Shown: positions 1-8,029, counted from the first letter of the stretch. The stretch is DNA of 54,288 nucleotides from Streptomyces sp. I05A-00742 (GCF_013055795.1 NZ_JABETO010000038.1:1-54288), one strand, 5' to 3'. Numbers and translations: made by a program. Notes: generated from the letters alone by a model not told the origin.

Positions 1-720
1 GGGGGCGGCCGCGGCCGGTGCCGGGGTGCCGACCTCGGGCAGCGCGGGGTCGTCCGCGGCCTGCCGCATCCGGTGGCCGAGCGCCAGCAGCCGCTCGTCG
101 CCGGTACGCACCCGGGCCTCGGCGGCGCGCCGCAGTTCCGCGAGGCGGTCCTCGACCGCGGCGAACCGGCCGGTGTCGAAGAGCCGGCCCAGCAGCCGGG
201 CGCGGGCGCCGTCCTCGGCCCGCAGGAAGCGGGCGAAGTCGCCCTGCGGCAGGAGGACGACCTGGCAGAACTGCTCGCGGTTCATCCCGAGCAGCTGGGT
301 GATCTCCTCGCCGATCTCCTGGTGGGAGCGGCTGAGGCCGTGCCACTGGGCGTCGCGGAACTCGCGCAGGGTGCTGTACGCCTTCTCGCGGGTGACACCG
401 GTGCCCCGCTTCTTCGGCCGCAGCTGTTCGGGCCGCCGGGTGATCTCCAACCGGCGCCCGCCGACGGTGAGTTCGAGGGTGACCTCGGTAGGGACGTCCG
501 GTGCGGCGTGGTCGCTGCGCAGGCCGGGGCCACTGCTCTGGCGGGCGCCGGGGACGCCGCCGTAGAGGGCGTAGCAGACGGCGTCCAGGACGGACGTCTT
601 GCCGGCGCCGGTCGGCCCGTGCAGCAGGAACAGCCCGGCGGCCGACAGCTCGTCGAAGTCGACGGTCTGCGGGGCGGCGAACGGCCCGAAGGCGGTGATC
701 TCCAGGCGGTGCAGCCTCAT
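1..720 (-). CDS. sbcC: Exonuclease subunit SbcC, N-terminal part (cut by window edge)
   Basis: ATPase subunit of the SbcCD (Rad50/Mre11-type) nuclease that processes hairpins and DNA ends. The visible 240 codons start at an ATG read from 720 down and run off the left edge. Residues 1-45 give the SMC/Rad50 N-terminus (begins MRLHRLEITAFGPF) with Walker A GPTGAGKT at about 35-42. A Q-loop-type segment (QVVLLPQGDFARFL) follows, and then the start of a charged, Arg/Glu/Ala-rich coiled coil. The signature and Walker B lie outside the window. The start codon overlaps the sbcD stop by four bases (ATGA), so the two subunits are translationally coupled, as is usual for this pair. Confidence 0.95.
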   Translation of the reverse strand, partial: MRLHRLEITAFGPFAAPQTVDFDELSAAGLFLLHGPTGAGKTSVLDAVCYALYGGVPGARQSSGPGLRSDHAAPDVPTEVTLELTVGGRRLEITRRPEQLRPKKRGTGVTREKAYSTLREFRDAQWHGLSRSHQEIGEEITQLLGMNREQFCQVVLLPQGDFARFLRAEDGARARLLGRLFDTGRFAAVEDRLAELRRAAEARVRTGDERLLALGHRMRQAADDPALPEVGTPAPAAAAP

Positions 721-1874
721 CGTTCCTCCTCCGCGGCGGTCACGCGCACGGTGTCGAGGGCGGCGGTCAGCACGGCGCGCTCGTCCTCGTCGGGTCCGTA
801 GCCGCGGACGTGCGCCACGAAGTCCTCGGTGATCTGCCGGTCGGAGCGGCCGCGCAGCCGCTGGGCGTAGGAGGCGAGGGGGTCCTCGGGGGCGCGGTCG
901 GGGTCCAGGACCAGGCTGAGCACGTGCGGGAAGCGGGCGGCCAGCCGGGCCATGGGGTCCTTGGGGCGGACGGGGTCGGTGAGGGTGGCCTCGACCCATG
1001 CCTCCTCGTACCGGTCGAGGGCAGGGTCCTCCAGCAGCCCGTCCAGCCGGCCCCGGACGCGGGCCAGCGGGCGGGGCACCGGGCAGTCGACCCGCTCGCC
1101 GGTCACCGTGCCGTCGGCGTCGAGGTCGATCAGCCACATGGTCTTACGGTGGGCGGCCTCGGAGAAGGAGTAGGCGAGCGGCGAGCCGGAGTAGCGGACG
1201 CGGTCGGTGATCGTCTGGCAGCCGTGGAGATGGCCGAGCGCCGTGTAGTCCACGCCGTGGAAGAGCTCGGGCGGTACCGCGGCGACCCCGCCGACGGTGA
1301 TGTCGCGCTCGCTGTCGCTGGGCGCGCCGCCCGCGACGAAGGCGTGGGCGAGGACGACGGAACGCGTCCCGGCGGGCCGTCCGGCCAGATCGGCCCGCAC
1401 CCGGTCCATGGCCGCCCCCAGCACGGCCGCGTGGCCGGTCCCCCGGGCGCCGAGGGTGCCGCGGACGAGCGCGGGTTCGAGGTAGGGCAGGCCGTAGAAG
1501 GCGACGTCCCCGTGCGCGTCGGAGAGGACGACGGGGGTGCCGCACCCGGCCGGGTCGGTGCGCAGGTGGATGCCGGCGCGGCCGAGGAGCCCCGCGCCGA
1601 CGCCGAGCCTGCGGGCGGAGTCGTGGTTGCCGGAGATCATGACGACCGGCACGCCGGTCTCCGCGAGGCGGTGCAGGGCTTCGTCGAACAGCTCGACGGC
1701 GGCGAGTGGCGGCACCGCGCGGTCGTAGACGTCACCGGCGACGAGCACGGCGTCCACCTCCCGCGCTCGCACGGTCTCCACGAGATGCCCGAGGAAGGCG
1801 CGCTGGGCGTCCAGGAGGCCCACCCGGTGGAAGGAGCGTCCCAGATGCCAGTCGGACGTGTGCAGCAGTCTCAC
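717..1874 (-). CDS. sbcD: Exonuclease subunit SbcD
   Basis: Mre11-type metallophosphoesterase of 385 residues, partner of SbcC in double-strand nuclease activity. The phosphoesterase motifs appear in order: HTSDWHLG (residues 5-12), GDVYD (47-51), SGNHDS (81-86), then an LAHAF segment and a GHLHG segment that supply the remaining metal ligands. I chose the GTG at 1872-1874 because the protein then begins directly with the conserved RLLHTSDWHLG and an acGGGAGcc ribosome-binding site precedes it. An open frame extends further upstream but looks like non-coding GC-rich sequence. Length matches the family. Confidence 0.95.
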   Translation of the reverse strand: MRLLHTSDWHLGRSFHRVGLLDAQRAFLGHLVETVRAREVDAVLVAGDVYDRAVPPLAAVELFDEALHRLAETGVPVVMISGNHDSARRLGVGAGLLGRAGIHLRTDPAGCGTPVVLSDAHGDVAFYGLPYLEPALVRGTLGARGTGHAAVLGAAMDRVRADLAGRPAGTRSVVLAHAFVAGGAPSDSERDITVGGVAAVPPELFHGVDYTALGHLHGCQTITDRVRYSGSPLAYSFSEAAHRKTMWLIDLDADGTVTGERVDCPVPRPLARVRGRLDGLLEDPALDRYEEAWVEATLTDPVRPKDPMARLAARFPHVLSLVLDPDRAPEDPLASYAQRLRGRSDRQITEDFVAHVRGYGPDEDERAVLTAALDTVRVTAAEEER

Positions 1875-1914
1875 GCGTCGGCTCCCGTCACCACGTTGTC
1901 CGTTCCTCCCCTTG

Positions 1915-1952
1915 CTCCACACCGGCCCTGGGCCTCCACACCGGCCCTGGGC
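1915..1952. repeat. Perfect 19-bp tandem duplication
   Basis: The unit CTCCACACCGGCCCTGGGC occurs twice head to tail (1915-1933 and 1934-1952) with no mismatch. It lies about 40 bases upstream of the sbcD start. The same intergenic stretch carries a 14-bp direct repeat (GGCCGGGCGGCCGG at 2027-2040 and 2055-2068). Confidence 0.85.
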
Positions 1953-2122
1953 GTTCCGGCCCGTCCCGTCCGGCTCCGCCCGCCTCCGGGGCTCACAACC
2001 GCCCCACAGTCTCGCATCCGGTGGGGGGCCGGGCGGCCGGTGCCTCCGCACCGCGGCCGGGCGGCCGGAGCGGGTGCGGCGCCGCTCACCGAACCGTGCC
2101 CGCAGGGTCGGGCCGCCTGCCC

Positions 2123-2749
2123 TCAGGCCTCCCCGTACGCCTCGTCCCCCAGCTCCAGCACCGCCGTGCCGGCCGTCGCGTCCGCCAGCCACGCCCGGAA
2201 CGCCTCGACCTCGGAGTCCGGCAGCCCGATCCCGATCGTCACGCCCGTCCCGTAGGCCACCTCGCGCACGGTGCGTCCGGACGCCCGCAGTTCGTTCTCC
2301 AGCTTTCCGGCCCGCTGGTGGTCGACGGTGACGGTCGCCAGCCGGTAGCGCCTGCGGGTCACGGTGCCGAGGGTGTCGAGAGCTTCGCCGACCACTCCCC
2401 CGTAGGCGCGGATCAGTCCGCCCGCGCCGAGCTTGATACCGCCGAAGTACCGGGTGACGACGGCGACGACGTAGCGCATCTCCCGCCGCACCAGCATCTG
2501 CAGCATCGGCACCCCGGCGGTGCCGCCGGGCTCGCCGTCGTCGCTCGCCCTCTGCACCGAGCCGTCGGCGCCCAGGACGTACGCGAAGCAGTTGTGGCGG
2601 GCGGTGGGGTGGTCCCGGCGGATCCGGGCGATGAACGCCTGGGCCTCCTCCTCCGTCGCGACGGGCGCCAGCGCGCAGATGAAGCGCGACTTGTTGATCT
2701 CGATCTCGTGCACGCCTTCACGGGCGAGGGTGCGGTACTCGTCCTGCAT
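2123..2749 (-). CDS. YigZ/IMPACT family protein
   Basis: A 208-residue member of the UPF0029/IMPACT family, with an N-terminal ribosomal protein S5-like fold followed by a small ferredoxin-like domain. Diagnostic segments are the basic KSRFIC near residue 20, the RHNCFAYVLG block near 52-61, and SDDGEPGGTAGVPML near 70-85. Bacterial members are of uncertain biochemical function; the eukaryotic relative modulates translation through GCN1 binding. The ATG at 2747-2749 is the natural start. It stands alone between sbcD and a methyltransferase with no operon evidence. Family assignment is firm; role is unknown. Confidence 0.92.
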   Translation of the reverse strand: MQDEYRTLAREGVHEIEINKSRFICALAPVATEEEAQAFIARIRRDHPTARHNCFAYVLGADGSVQRASDDGEPGGTAGVPMLQMLVRREMRYVVAVVTRYFGGIKLGAGGLIRAYGGVVGEALDTLGTVTRRRYRLATVTVDHQRAGKLENELRASGRTVREVAYGTGVTIGIGLPDSEVEAFRAWLADATAGTAVLELGDEAYGEA

Positions 2750-2872
2750 CCTTGCCTTTCACGATGGGTCTCCGACCTGCTCGAACAGGCTATCCGAGGG
2801 GCCACCCCACGAGTCACGGGAACCCCACGGATACACGACCGCCTGCTCCTGCTCCGAGCGGACAACCCCCGC

Positions 2873-3520
2873 TCAGGCCTTACGGGCGAGCAGGTGCACC
2901 TCCTGGAACTGCCGCCGGTCGGTGGGCCGGGGCTCGCGGACCATCCGGGCCACCTCGGCCAGCCCGGTCTCGCGCAGCAGCGCGGCGAGGTGGTCGGGCC
3001 ACCACCGATAGGCCGGCGCGACCGTGTGGTCGAAGACCTGCGTCGGGTGGGACGGATCCTCGCTCGCCGAAAAGCCGATCAGAAGGTGGCCGCCGGGCGC
3101 CAGCACGCGGTGGAACTCCGCCAAGATGACGGGGAGTTCCCCCGGCGGCGTGTGAATGATCGACCAACGGGAGAGTACGCCGCCCAGCACGCCGTCAGCG
3201 ATGTCCAACGCGGCCATCGAGCCCACGTCGAACCGCAGGCCCGGACAGGCCCGCCGAGCCAGCTCGATCATCGTGGGAGAGGCATCGACACCGAACGCGG
3301 CCAGCCCCAGCCCGTCCAGATGAGCAGTGACATGACCGGGCCCACAGCCCAGGTCCGCGACCTGACCGTTCCCGCCCGCACTGACGGCCTCGGCGAAGGC
3401 GCCCAGGATCGCGCGGTCCAGGGGACTGTCACGCAGCGAGTCACGGAACAGCTCCGCATAGGTGGGGGCGACAGCGTCGTAGGCCTCGCGGGTGGCACCG
3501 AGGGCATCGTGTTCAACCAT
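2873..3520 (-). CDS. Class I SAM-dependent methyltransferase
   Basis: A 215-residue cytosolic methyltransferase of the Methyltransf_11/25 type. Motif I is VADLGCGPGHVTAHL (about 54-68). The acidic end of strand 2 is GVDASPTMI (77-85), followed by the MAALDIADGVLGGVLSRWSIIH block and the post-motif FHRVLAPGGHLLIGF (136-150). The start at MVEHDALGATREAYD was chosen because the sequence is family-like from there and not before. The substrate cannot be read from the sequence. It is divergent from the DUF1062 gene across a 255-base spacer. Confidence 0.88.
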   Translation of the reverse strand: MVEHDALGATREAYDAVAPTYAELFRDSLRDSPLDRAILGAFAEAVSAGGNGQVADLGCGPGHVTAHLDGLGLAAFGVDASPTMIELARRACPGLRFDVGSMAALDIADGVLGGVLSRWSIIHTPPGELPVILAEFHRVLAPGGHLLIGFSASEDPSHPTQVFDHTVAPAYRWWPDHLAALLRETGLAEVARMVREPRPTDRRQFQEVHLLARKA

Positions 3521-3581
3521 GCTCGCGAACAGTAGTTCCTGGCCCGGAGGCGGGCCAAGGGAATCACGAACCGGGCAGTGA

Positions 3582-3609
3582 GGCGCTCGAAAACCGGTGG
3601 AGGAGCGCC
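3582..3609. promoter_or_regulatory. Inverted repeat in divergent spacer
   Basis: Arms GGCGCTC (3582-3588) and GAGCGCC (3603-3609) are separated by 14 bases between the divergent methyltransferase and DUF1062 genes. It could be an operator. It is not followed by a T-run, so a terminator is less likely. Given the base composition it could also be chance. Confidence 0.25.
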
Positions 3610-3775
3610 GCTGTGTGCCATTACCGTGCTGTCGGTCCAAGTCGTCCAGTCGTCCAGCGAAGGGACGTGCCGTTGTACACCGTGTGAGACCTCCCGAGCG
3701 CTGAATCGTCGCGCGTCGCGCCTGTGCGCCGCGCTCCTTTTTGCTGCGGATTCTCACTGGAACCGGTGTACTTCT

Positions 3776-4324
3776 GTGCTCAAAACCTGGGTGGTCATGC
3801 CCACCTGCCTGCCGCTCGTTCTCCGCCGTTGCCACGCGTGCGCGTCCGAGCGATTCCGGGCAAGCGGCAAATTCCGCGTCAACGCACACCACAAGCTCAT
3901 CGACGCCTGGCTCCTCGTGCTCTGTACCGCTTGCGGGGAAACCGCGAAACTCACGGTCCTGGAACGGATGAACGTGCGCTCCGTACGACCTGAACTGCTG
4001 GACCGGCTGCACGCCAACGACCCCGGCCTGACCGCCGAGCTGCTTCAGGATCCGGTCGTGCGGCGCCGTAATCGCATCACCCTCGACTGGGACAACGCCT
4101 GGCGCCTCGACACCGGCGGACCGGATCACCTGGACCACGAGGTGATCGATGTCTCGGTCCGCTTCGCGGCGCGGATCCCTGTCCGGCCGGTGCGACTGAT
4201 CGCGGAAGGGTGCGGTCTTTCGCGGGCCGAGGTCGAGAGACTGATCACGGAGGGCAACCTCGTATCGGCGGTCCGGCTGAGCGGCAAGCTCTCCGGCGAC
4301 TTCACCTTCACGCTCAAGCGCTGA
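3776..4324 (+). CDS. DUF1062 domain-containing protein
   Basis: A 182-residue protein of the DUF1062 family. The N-terminus reads LKTWVVMP, then CHAC (first CxxC), the family hallmark SGKFRVNAHHKLIDAWLL, then CTAC (second CxxC), so a zinc ribbon is likely. A conserved C-terminal block runs RFAARIPVRPVRLIAEGCGLSRAEVERLI and ends LSGDFTFTLKR. I chose the GTG at 3776 because family similarity begins there. No clear Shine-Dalgarno precedes it, so a leaderless transcript, or the in-frame ATG at 3797, remains possible. Function is not established for the family. A strong hairpin terminator follows. Confidence 0.85.
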   Translation: MLKTWVVMPTCLPLVLRRCHACASERFRASGKFRVNAHHKLIDAWLLVLCTACGETAKLTVLERMNVRSVRPELLDRLHANDPGLTAELLQDPVVRRRNRITLDWDNAWRLDTGGPDHLDHEVIDVSVRFAARIPVRPVRLIAEGCGLSRAEVERLITEGNLVSAVRLSGKLSGDFTFTLKR

Positions 4325-4339
4325 GCCCTCCTCGGAACC

Positions 4340-4376
4340 AAGGGCCTGTCCGGCACGATCCGCCGGACGGGCCCTT
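4340..4376 (+). terminator. Intrinsic terminator after the DUF1062 gene
   Basis: A 15-bp stem (AAGGGCCTGTCCGGC paired with GCCGGACGGGCCCTT, one G-T type mismatch) with a 7-base loop, 16 bases after the stop codon. Confidence 0.85.
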
Positions 4377-4479
4377 CCCCTGTCCGCCTTCGTCCACCGC
4401 CATGCCGTTGCCGAGCCGCCCGGAACAGGGCAGCGGAGGGCGCCGGGAATGCTCGCGCAGGAGCGCTCGTTGAGCGGGC

Positions 4480-4908
4480 ATGTACGCAGAACCGGGGACC
4501 ATCCGAAAGATCATCGAGGAGAGCGGCGACACCTGGGCGGTGGTCGGCCTCTCGAACAACCCGCAGCGCGCCGCCCACGGCGTCGCCGACGTACTCCGCC
4601 GCCACGGCAAGCGCGTCGTGCCCGTACACCCCAAGGCCGAGACCGTGCGGGGAGAGCAGGGGTACGCCACCCTCTCCGACATTCCGTTCCCCGTCGACGT
4701 CGTCGACGTCTTCGTCAGATCCGAGCTCGCCGGAGCCGTCGCGGACGAGGCCGTGGCCATCGGCGCCAAGGCCGTCTGGTTCCAGCTCGGCGTCATCGAC
4801 GAGGACGCGTACGAGCGGACGCGCGCGGCGGGGCTGTCCATGGTCATGGACCGCTGCCCGGCGATCGAGCTCAAGTCCCTGGGCGATCGCTCGGCCGCGG
4901 GCCGGTAG
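4480..4908 (+). CDS. CoA-binding protein (YccU family)
   Basis: A 142-residue stand-alone CoA-binding Rossmann domain like that of succinyl-CoA ligase alpha. It shows WAVVGLSNNPQRAAHGVADVL (about 18-38), VVPVHPKAE (44-52), PVDVVDVFVRSE (64-75), AKAVWFQLGV (91-100) and the terminal MDRCPAIE. The conserved Cys lies near residue 122. Family length is about 135-145, so it is complete. Members are presumed CoA or nucleotide binders of unknown pathway. Monocistronic. Confidence 0.9.
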   Translation: MYAEPGTIRKIIEESGDTWAVVGLSNNPQRAAHGVADVLRRHGKRVVPVHPKAETVRGEQGYATLSDIPFPVDVVDVFVRSELAGAVADEAVAIGAKAVWFQLGVIDEDAYERTRAAGLSMVMDRCPAIELKSLGDRSAAGR

Positions 4909-5235
4909 ACGCCCGGCCCCCACCGGGCAGAGAGGCGGCCCCGCCCCGCGGGAACGCACGTCCGTCCGTCACCCACAACGGTGAACGCGGAATTCGCCGC
5001 GTCGGCGGCCGGGCAGTCTTACGACGGTAGTACGGGCCACTCCCCGGGGAGCAAGGGGGATCGTGTGACGCCGCAGGAACAGGACCGTCGTCTCTCCCGG
5101 GACCCGGTGGCCGTCGTGGGGCCGGCCGGGGGCAAGGCCGGACGGGGGGGGAATGGGGCAGTCGGTTGCCTCGGACGGCGGGAATGATCTTTAAGGATTG
5201 AGTGACTATAGAAGGCTGTTGATCGTTAGGAAGTC
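4909..5235. other. Intergenic region, no gene seen
   Basis: There is no supported gene in these 327 bases; the open frames lack a good start and family similarity. The last 60 bases are markedly more AT-rich and hold a TATAGA-like -10 at 5207-5212 ahead of the secreted protein at 5236, so the promoter probably lies here. Confidence 0.5.
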
Positions 5236-5559
5236 ATGACTTCAACCGAACGTAACAGCACACGCAAGTCGACTCGCGCCCGCGTCGCGGCGGCGCTCGC
5301 CGCTTCGGTGCTCTCCTTGGGGGTCGTGGGACTGGCGGCCCCGTCGGCTTCCGCGGCCAGCGGGTGCCAGGTCGATCCGGCCGACGGGTTGGTCTACTGC
5401 AACATTTTCGACATCCCGCCCGTCGCCAAGCCCGCCCTTGACATCGCTATCGGCATGACCTGCCTGAACAAGGAGACGAAGGACTTCCTCATCTGCGAGG
5501 CGGATCAGCAGAAGCCGGCCGGCACCGCCTCCGCCCCGGGCCGTGCGGCCTCCCAGTGA
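5236..5559 (+). CDS. Small secreted hypothetical protein
   Basis: A 107-residue protein with a classical signal peptide: basic n-region with STRKSTRAR, hydrophobic VAAALAASVLSLGVVGLAA, and an ASA/A-type cleavage region near residue 40. The mature part is about 65 residues with four cysteines (SGCQVD, VYCNIF, MTCLN, LICEAD), so two disulfides are possible. The tail is Ala/Pro/Gly-rich. An AGGAAG ribosome-binding site lies just upstream of the ATG. No family was recognised. A hairpin terminator follows, so it is a single-gene unit. Its job outside the cell is unknown. Confidence 0.8.
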   Translation: MTSTERNSTRKSTRARVAAALAASVLSLGVVGLAAPSASAASGCQVDPADGLVYCNIFDIPPVAKPALDIAIGMTCLNKETKDFLICEADQQKPAGTASAPGRAASQ

Positions 5560-5591
5560 CCGTTCGGTCCTCTCCAGTTCCTGAGCACCCA

Positions 5592-5628
5592 GGGCGGCCC
5601 TCCGACGTGAGATCCGGACGGGCCGCCC
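5592..5628 (+). terminator. Intrinsic terminator after the small secreted protein
   Basis: Perfect 9-bp stem GGGCGGCCC/GGGCCGCCC with a 19-base loop, 33 bases after the stop codon. Confidence 0.65.
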
Positions 5629-5721
5629 CGGCGGCGTTAGCACGGCTGTCGCACCGCGGCGGCGGGCTCCGCCTGCGGGGCACCCTGCATCGGCTGATCC
5701 ACGCCTCGAACCGGACCGTGG

Positions 5722-5859
5722 TCAGTCGAAGAGGTGGCCGAGGACGGCGTCGGGGCGGCAGATCGAGCAGGTGACGGCCTCTCGGACACGACAGCTGACA
5801 TCGGCGGCTCGGACCGGCCCCTCGACCTGTCGGCGGCCGACCGAGTCCCACGGCCGACG
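5722..5859 (-). pseudogene. Possible decayed DUF6233-like C-terminus
   Basis: Read from 5859 down to a TGA at 5722-5724, this stretch encodes a C-terminal tail of the form TCSICRPDAVLGHLFD. That resembles the CxxCRPDxxLG ending I associate with streptomycete DUF6233 proteins. There is no in-frame start codon, and an in-frame stop lies just upstream at 5860-5862. If real, only the last 45 codons survive. The rest of the 5560-5891 gap holds a terminator and nothing else I can support. The family match is from memory of the tail motif and is tentative. Confidence 0.3.
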
Positions 5860-5891
5860 TCACCGCGCCCCAAGGACCGCGTCCCGCCGGC

Positions 5892-6464
5892 TCAGGAGGC
5901 GAGCCCCTCCAGCACGGTGACACCAGGAAGTTCGCCCAGAGCCCGACCAGGCACGATGATCTTGCCCCGTCGGCTGCCGCTGCCGATGAGAACGTACGGG
6001 GTCGCGACGACCGCGGCATCGATCAACAGCGGCCACCCGGCAGGCAGTCCGATCGGCGTGATGCCGCCGTACTCCATACCCGTCGCCTCCAGCGCGGCGT
6101 CCATCGGCGCGAAGGACACCTTGCGCGCCCCGAGATGACGCCGGACGGCGCCGTTGACGTCCACCCGCGTGTGGCCGAGGGCGACGCAGGCGGCCAGGGA
6201 GGCGACACCGCCCCGCTTGGCGGCGACGACGACGCAGTTGGCGGACTGCTCAAGGAGCCAGGGGCCGTAGTTCTCGACCAGGACGGCGGTGTCGGCCACC
6301 TCGGGGGCGGTGTCGACGTGCAGCACCTGGTCGGCGGGGCCCGGGCCGGGCCAGGTGCGGAGGGCGGCGGCGACGGGCGGGACCAGCAGGTCCATGCGCT
6401 CCAGAGCAGGCGTGACGTCGTCGAACGCGTCCAGCGGGGTCGATTGATCGATCATGGGAGCCAC
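5892..6464 (-). CDS. YbaK/EbsC-type aminoacyl-tRNA editing domain protein
   Basis: A 190-residue protein with the YbaK/prolyl-tRNA synthetase-associated fold. Family blocks include VAAKRGGVASLAACVALGHTRVDVNGAVRRHLGARKVSFAPMDAALEATGMEYGGITPIGLP in pieces between residues 82 and 142, then LIGSGSRRGKIIVPGRAL near 165-182. Relatives hydrolyse mis-acylated tRNAs in trans; the substrate here is unknown. The longest start is GTG at 6464, with an alternative ATG at 6455; neither has a clear ribosome-binding site. It lies 33 bases downstream of the XRE-cupin gene on the same strand, so the two are probably co-transcribed. Confidence 0.85.
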   Translation of the reverse strand: MAPMIDQSTPLDAFDDVTPALERMDLLVPPVAAALRTWPGPGPADQVLHVDTAPEVADTAVLVENYGPWLLEQSANCVVVAAKRGGVASLAACVALGHTRVDVNGAVRRHLGARKVSFAPMDAALEATGMEYGGITPIGLPAGWPLLIDAAVVATPYVLIGSGSRRGKIIVPGRALGELPGVTVLEGLAS

Positions 6465-6497
6465 GCTAACAGCCGCCGGACGGCGGCCGGTCGGTGC

Positions 6498-7103
6498 TCA
6501 GCGCACCGGTGGCACGGCCACCGCCATGGTCATGGTGACCGGCTCGGAGCCGTCGTTGCGGTACTGGTGCCGGACGTTGGACTCGAAGGCGGCCGCGGTG
6601 CCCGCGGGGACGGCGTACTCGTCGCCGTCCACGACGAGGGTGAGCACTCCGGAGGTCACGCGGAGCAGTTCCGTCGTGCCGGCGGGGTGCGGATCGGAGA
6701 CGCTGCTGTCCCCGGGCTCGATGCGCCAGTCCCACAGTTCCAGCGGGCCGGGGCCCTCGGCACCGATCAGCAGGGAGGTGTGGCTGCCGGCCGCCGTGGA
6801 CCACATCGTCACGGCCTGCTCCTCGGAGACCGTCCGGACGCGCGGCCCCTGCTCGTAGTCGAGCAGGGTGGCGATGCTGATGCCGAGGGCGTCGGCGAGT
6901 TTGACGGTGGTGCCGACGCTGGGGTTCGTCCGCGCCTGCTCGATCTGGATGATCATGCCGCGGCTCACTCCGGAGCGCGCCGCGAGGGCGTCGAGCGTGA
7001 AGTTCCGCTCGGCGCGCCAGTGCTTCAGGTTCCGGGCGAGCGACTGCGTGAGCTGGTCGAGGTCCGTCACGTTCCATCCAATATTTTCGATGACGCGGTT
7101 CAT
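6498..7103 (-). CDS. XRE-family regulator with C-terminal cupin
   Basis: A 201-residue transcription factor. An N-terminal helix-turn-helix (about residues 20-75) contains LDALAARSGVSRGMIIQIEQARTNPSVGTTVKLADALG in pieces. A single cupin domain follows at about 115-195 (PGDSSVSDPHPAGTTELLRVTSG, then VVDGDEYAVPAGTAAAFESNVRHQYRN). Cupin regulators usually sense a small metabolite. It is divergent from the EamA transporter with 62 bases between start codons. Inverted repeats overlapping its own start suggest autoregulation and control of the exporter. Confidence 0.92.
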   Translation of the reverse strand: MNRVIENIGWNVTDLDQLTQSLARNLKHWRAERNFTLDALAARSGVSRGMIIQIEQARTNPSVGTTVKLADALGISIATLLDYEQGPRVRTVSEEQAVTMWSTAAGSHTSLLIGAEGPGPLELWDWRIEPGDSSVSDPHPAGTTELLRVTSGVLTLVVDGDEYAVPAGTAAAFESNVRHQYRNDGSEPVTMTMAVAVPPVR

Positions 7104-7141
7104 TTGAGTGAACTAGGGTGTGCTCGATCGCACCATTCACT
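7098..7141. promoter_or_regulatory. Overlapping inverted repeats between XRE-cupin and EamA genes
   Basis: GTTCA-TTTGAG-TGAAC (7098-7113) overlaps the regulator's start codon. A second, longer dyad pairs AGTGAA (7107-7112) with TTCACT (7136-7141). Shared TTCA/TGAA half-sites at three places in 44 bases look like a multi-site operator for the adjacent XRE regulator. The assignment is inferred from position. Confidence 0.5.
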
Positions 7142-7165
7142 GTACTGCACTGCGAGGTTCACCCC

Positions 7166-8029
7166 ATGACACCGATCTTCGCCCTGGCCACCAGTCTCCT
7201 GTGGGGGCTGGCCGACTTCGGCGGCGGCCTGCTCACCCGGCGGATACCGGCCCTGACCGTGGTGGTGGTCTCGCAGCTGCTGGCCCTGGCCGCGCTGGGG
7301 ACGGTCGTCGTCGCCACCGGTGGCTGGTCCGAGGCCGGGCCACAATTCTGGTACGCGGTGGCGGCGGGTGTGGTCGGTCCCGTGGCGATGCTCTTCTTCT
7401 ACAAGGCGCTGGCGCTCGGGCCCATGGGCGTCGTCGCCCCGGTGGCCGCGCTCGGCGGCGTCATGGTGCCGCTCGGCGTCGGCCTCGCGGCCGGCGAGCG
7501 GCCGGGGCTGCTCCAGGTCGCGGGCATCGTGGTCGCCGTGGCCGGGGTGGTCCTGGCGAGCGGGTCGGGCGGCGGCGGGTCGGTGCAACAACGCACCCTC
7601 CTCCTCACCTTCGTCGCGGCGCTCGGCTTCGGCACCGTGATGGCGCTGATCGCCGAGGCGTCCGACAACCTGACCGGCCTCTTCCTCGCCCTGTTCGTCC
7701 AGCGGCTGTGCAACGTGCTCGTGGGCGGCGGCGCGCTACTGGTGTCCACGCGGCGCGGCACCCCGGCGCTGCCGGAGGAGGGCCTGAGCGCCCTCGTCCC
7801 GGCCCTGCCCGCGCTGGCCTTCGTCGGGCTGGCCGACGTGGCCGCGAACGGCACGTACAACCTGGCCGCGAACAGCGGCCCGGTGACCGTCGCGGCCGTC
7901 CTCGCCTCGCTCTACCCGGTGGTGACGGCGCTGACCGCACGCGGCGTGCTCAACGAGAAGCTGCGCACGGTACAGGCGTCGGGCGCGGGACTGGCCCTGG
8001 TCGGGACCGTCCTGCTCGCCTCGGGCTGA
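7166..8029 (+). CDS. EamA/DMT-family transporter
   Basis: A 287-residue integral membrane protein of the drug/metabolite transporter superfamily with two EamA repeats and roughly ten hydrophobic segments. It starts MTPIFALATSLLWGLADFGGGLL. A typical end-of-repeat motif appears as MGVVAPVAALGGVMVPLGVGL in the first half and GPVTVAAVLASLYPVVTALTA in the second. The ATG at 7166 has a GAGG site a few bases upstream. Its divergent XRE-cupin neighbour probably controls it, making a small-metabolite efflux role likely. The substrate is unknown. It converges on the acetyltransferase gene with 31 bases between. Confidence 0.9.
   Translation: MTPIFALATSLLWGLADFGGGLLTRRIPALTVVVVSQLLALAALGTVVVATGGWSEAGPQFWYAVAAGVVGPVAMLFFYKALALGPMGVVAPVAALGGVMVPLGVGLAAGERPGLLQVAGIVVAVAGVVLASGSGGGGSVQQRTLLLTFVAALGFGTVMALIAEASDNLTGLFLALFVQRLCNVLVGGGALLVSTRRGTPALPEEGLSALVPALPALAFVGLADVAANGTYNLAANSGPVTVAAVLASLYPVVTALTARGVLNEKLRTVQASGAGLALVGTVLLASG

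Noticed and set aside
1706..3535. Plus-strand open frame of about 600 codons across sbcD, YigZ and the methyltransferase
   Set aside because: It spans three genes with strong family evidence on the opposite strand, and its composition is that of antisense GC-rich sequence.
4981..5187. A 68-codon plus-strand open frame before the small secreted protein
   Set aside because: No ribosome-binding site, no family similarity, and it overlaps likely promoter sequence.
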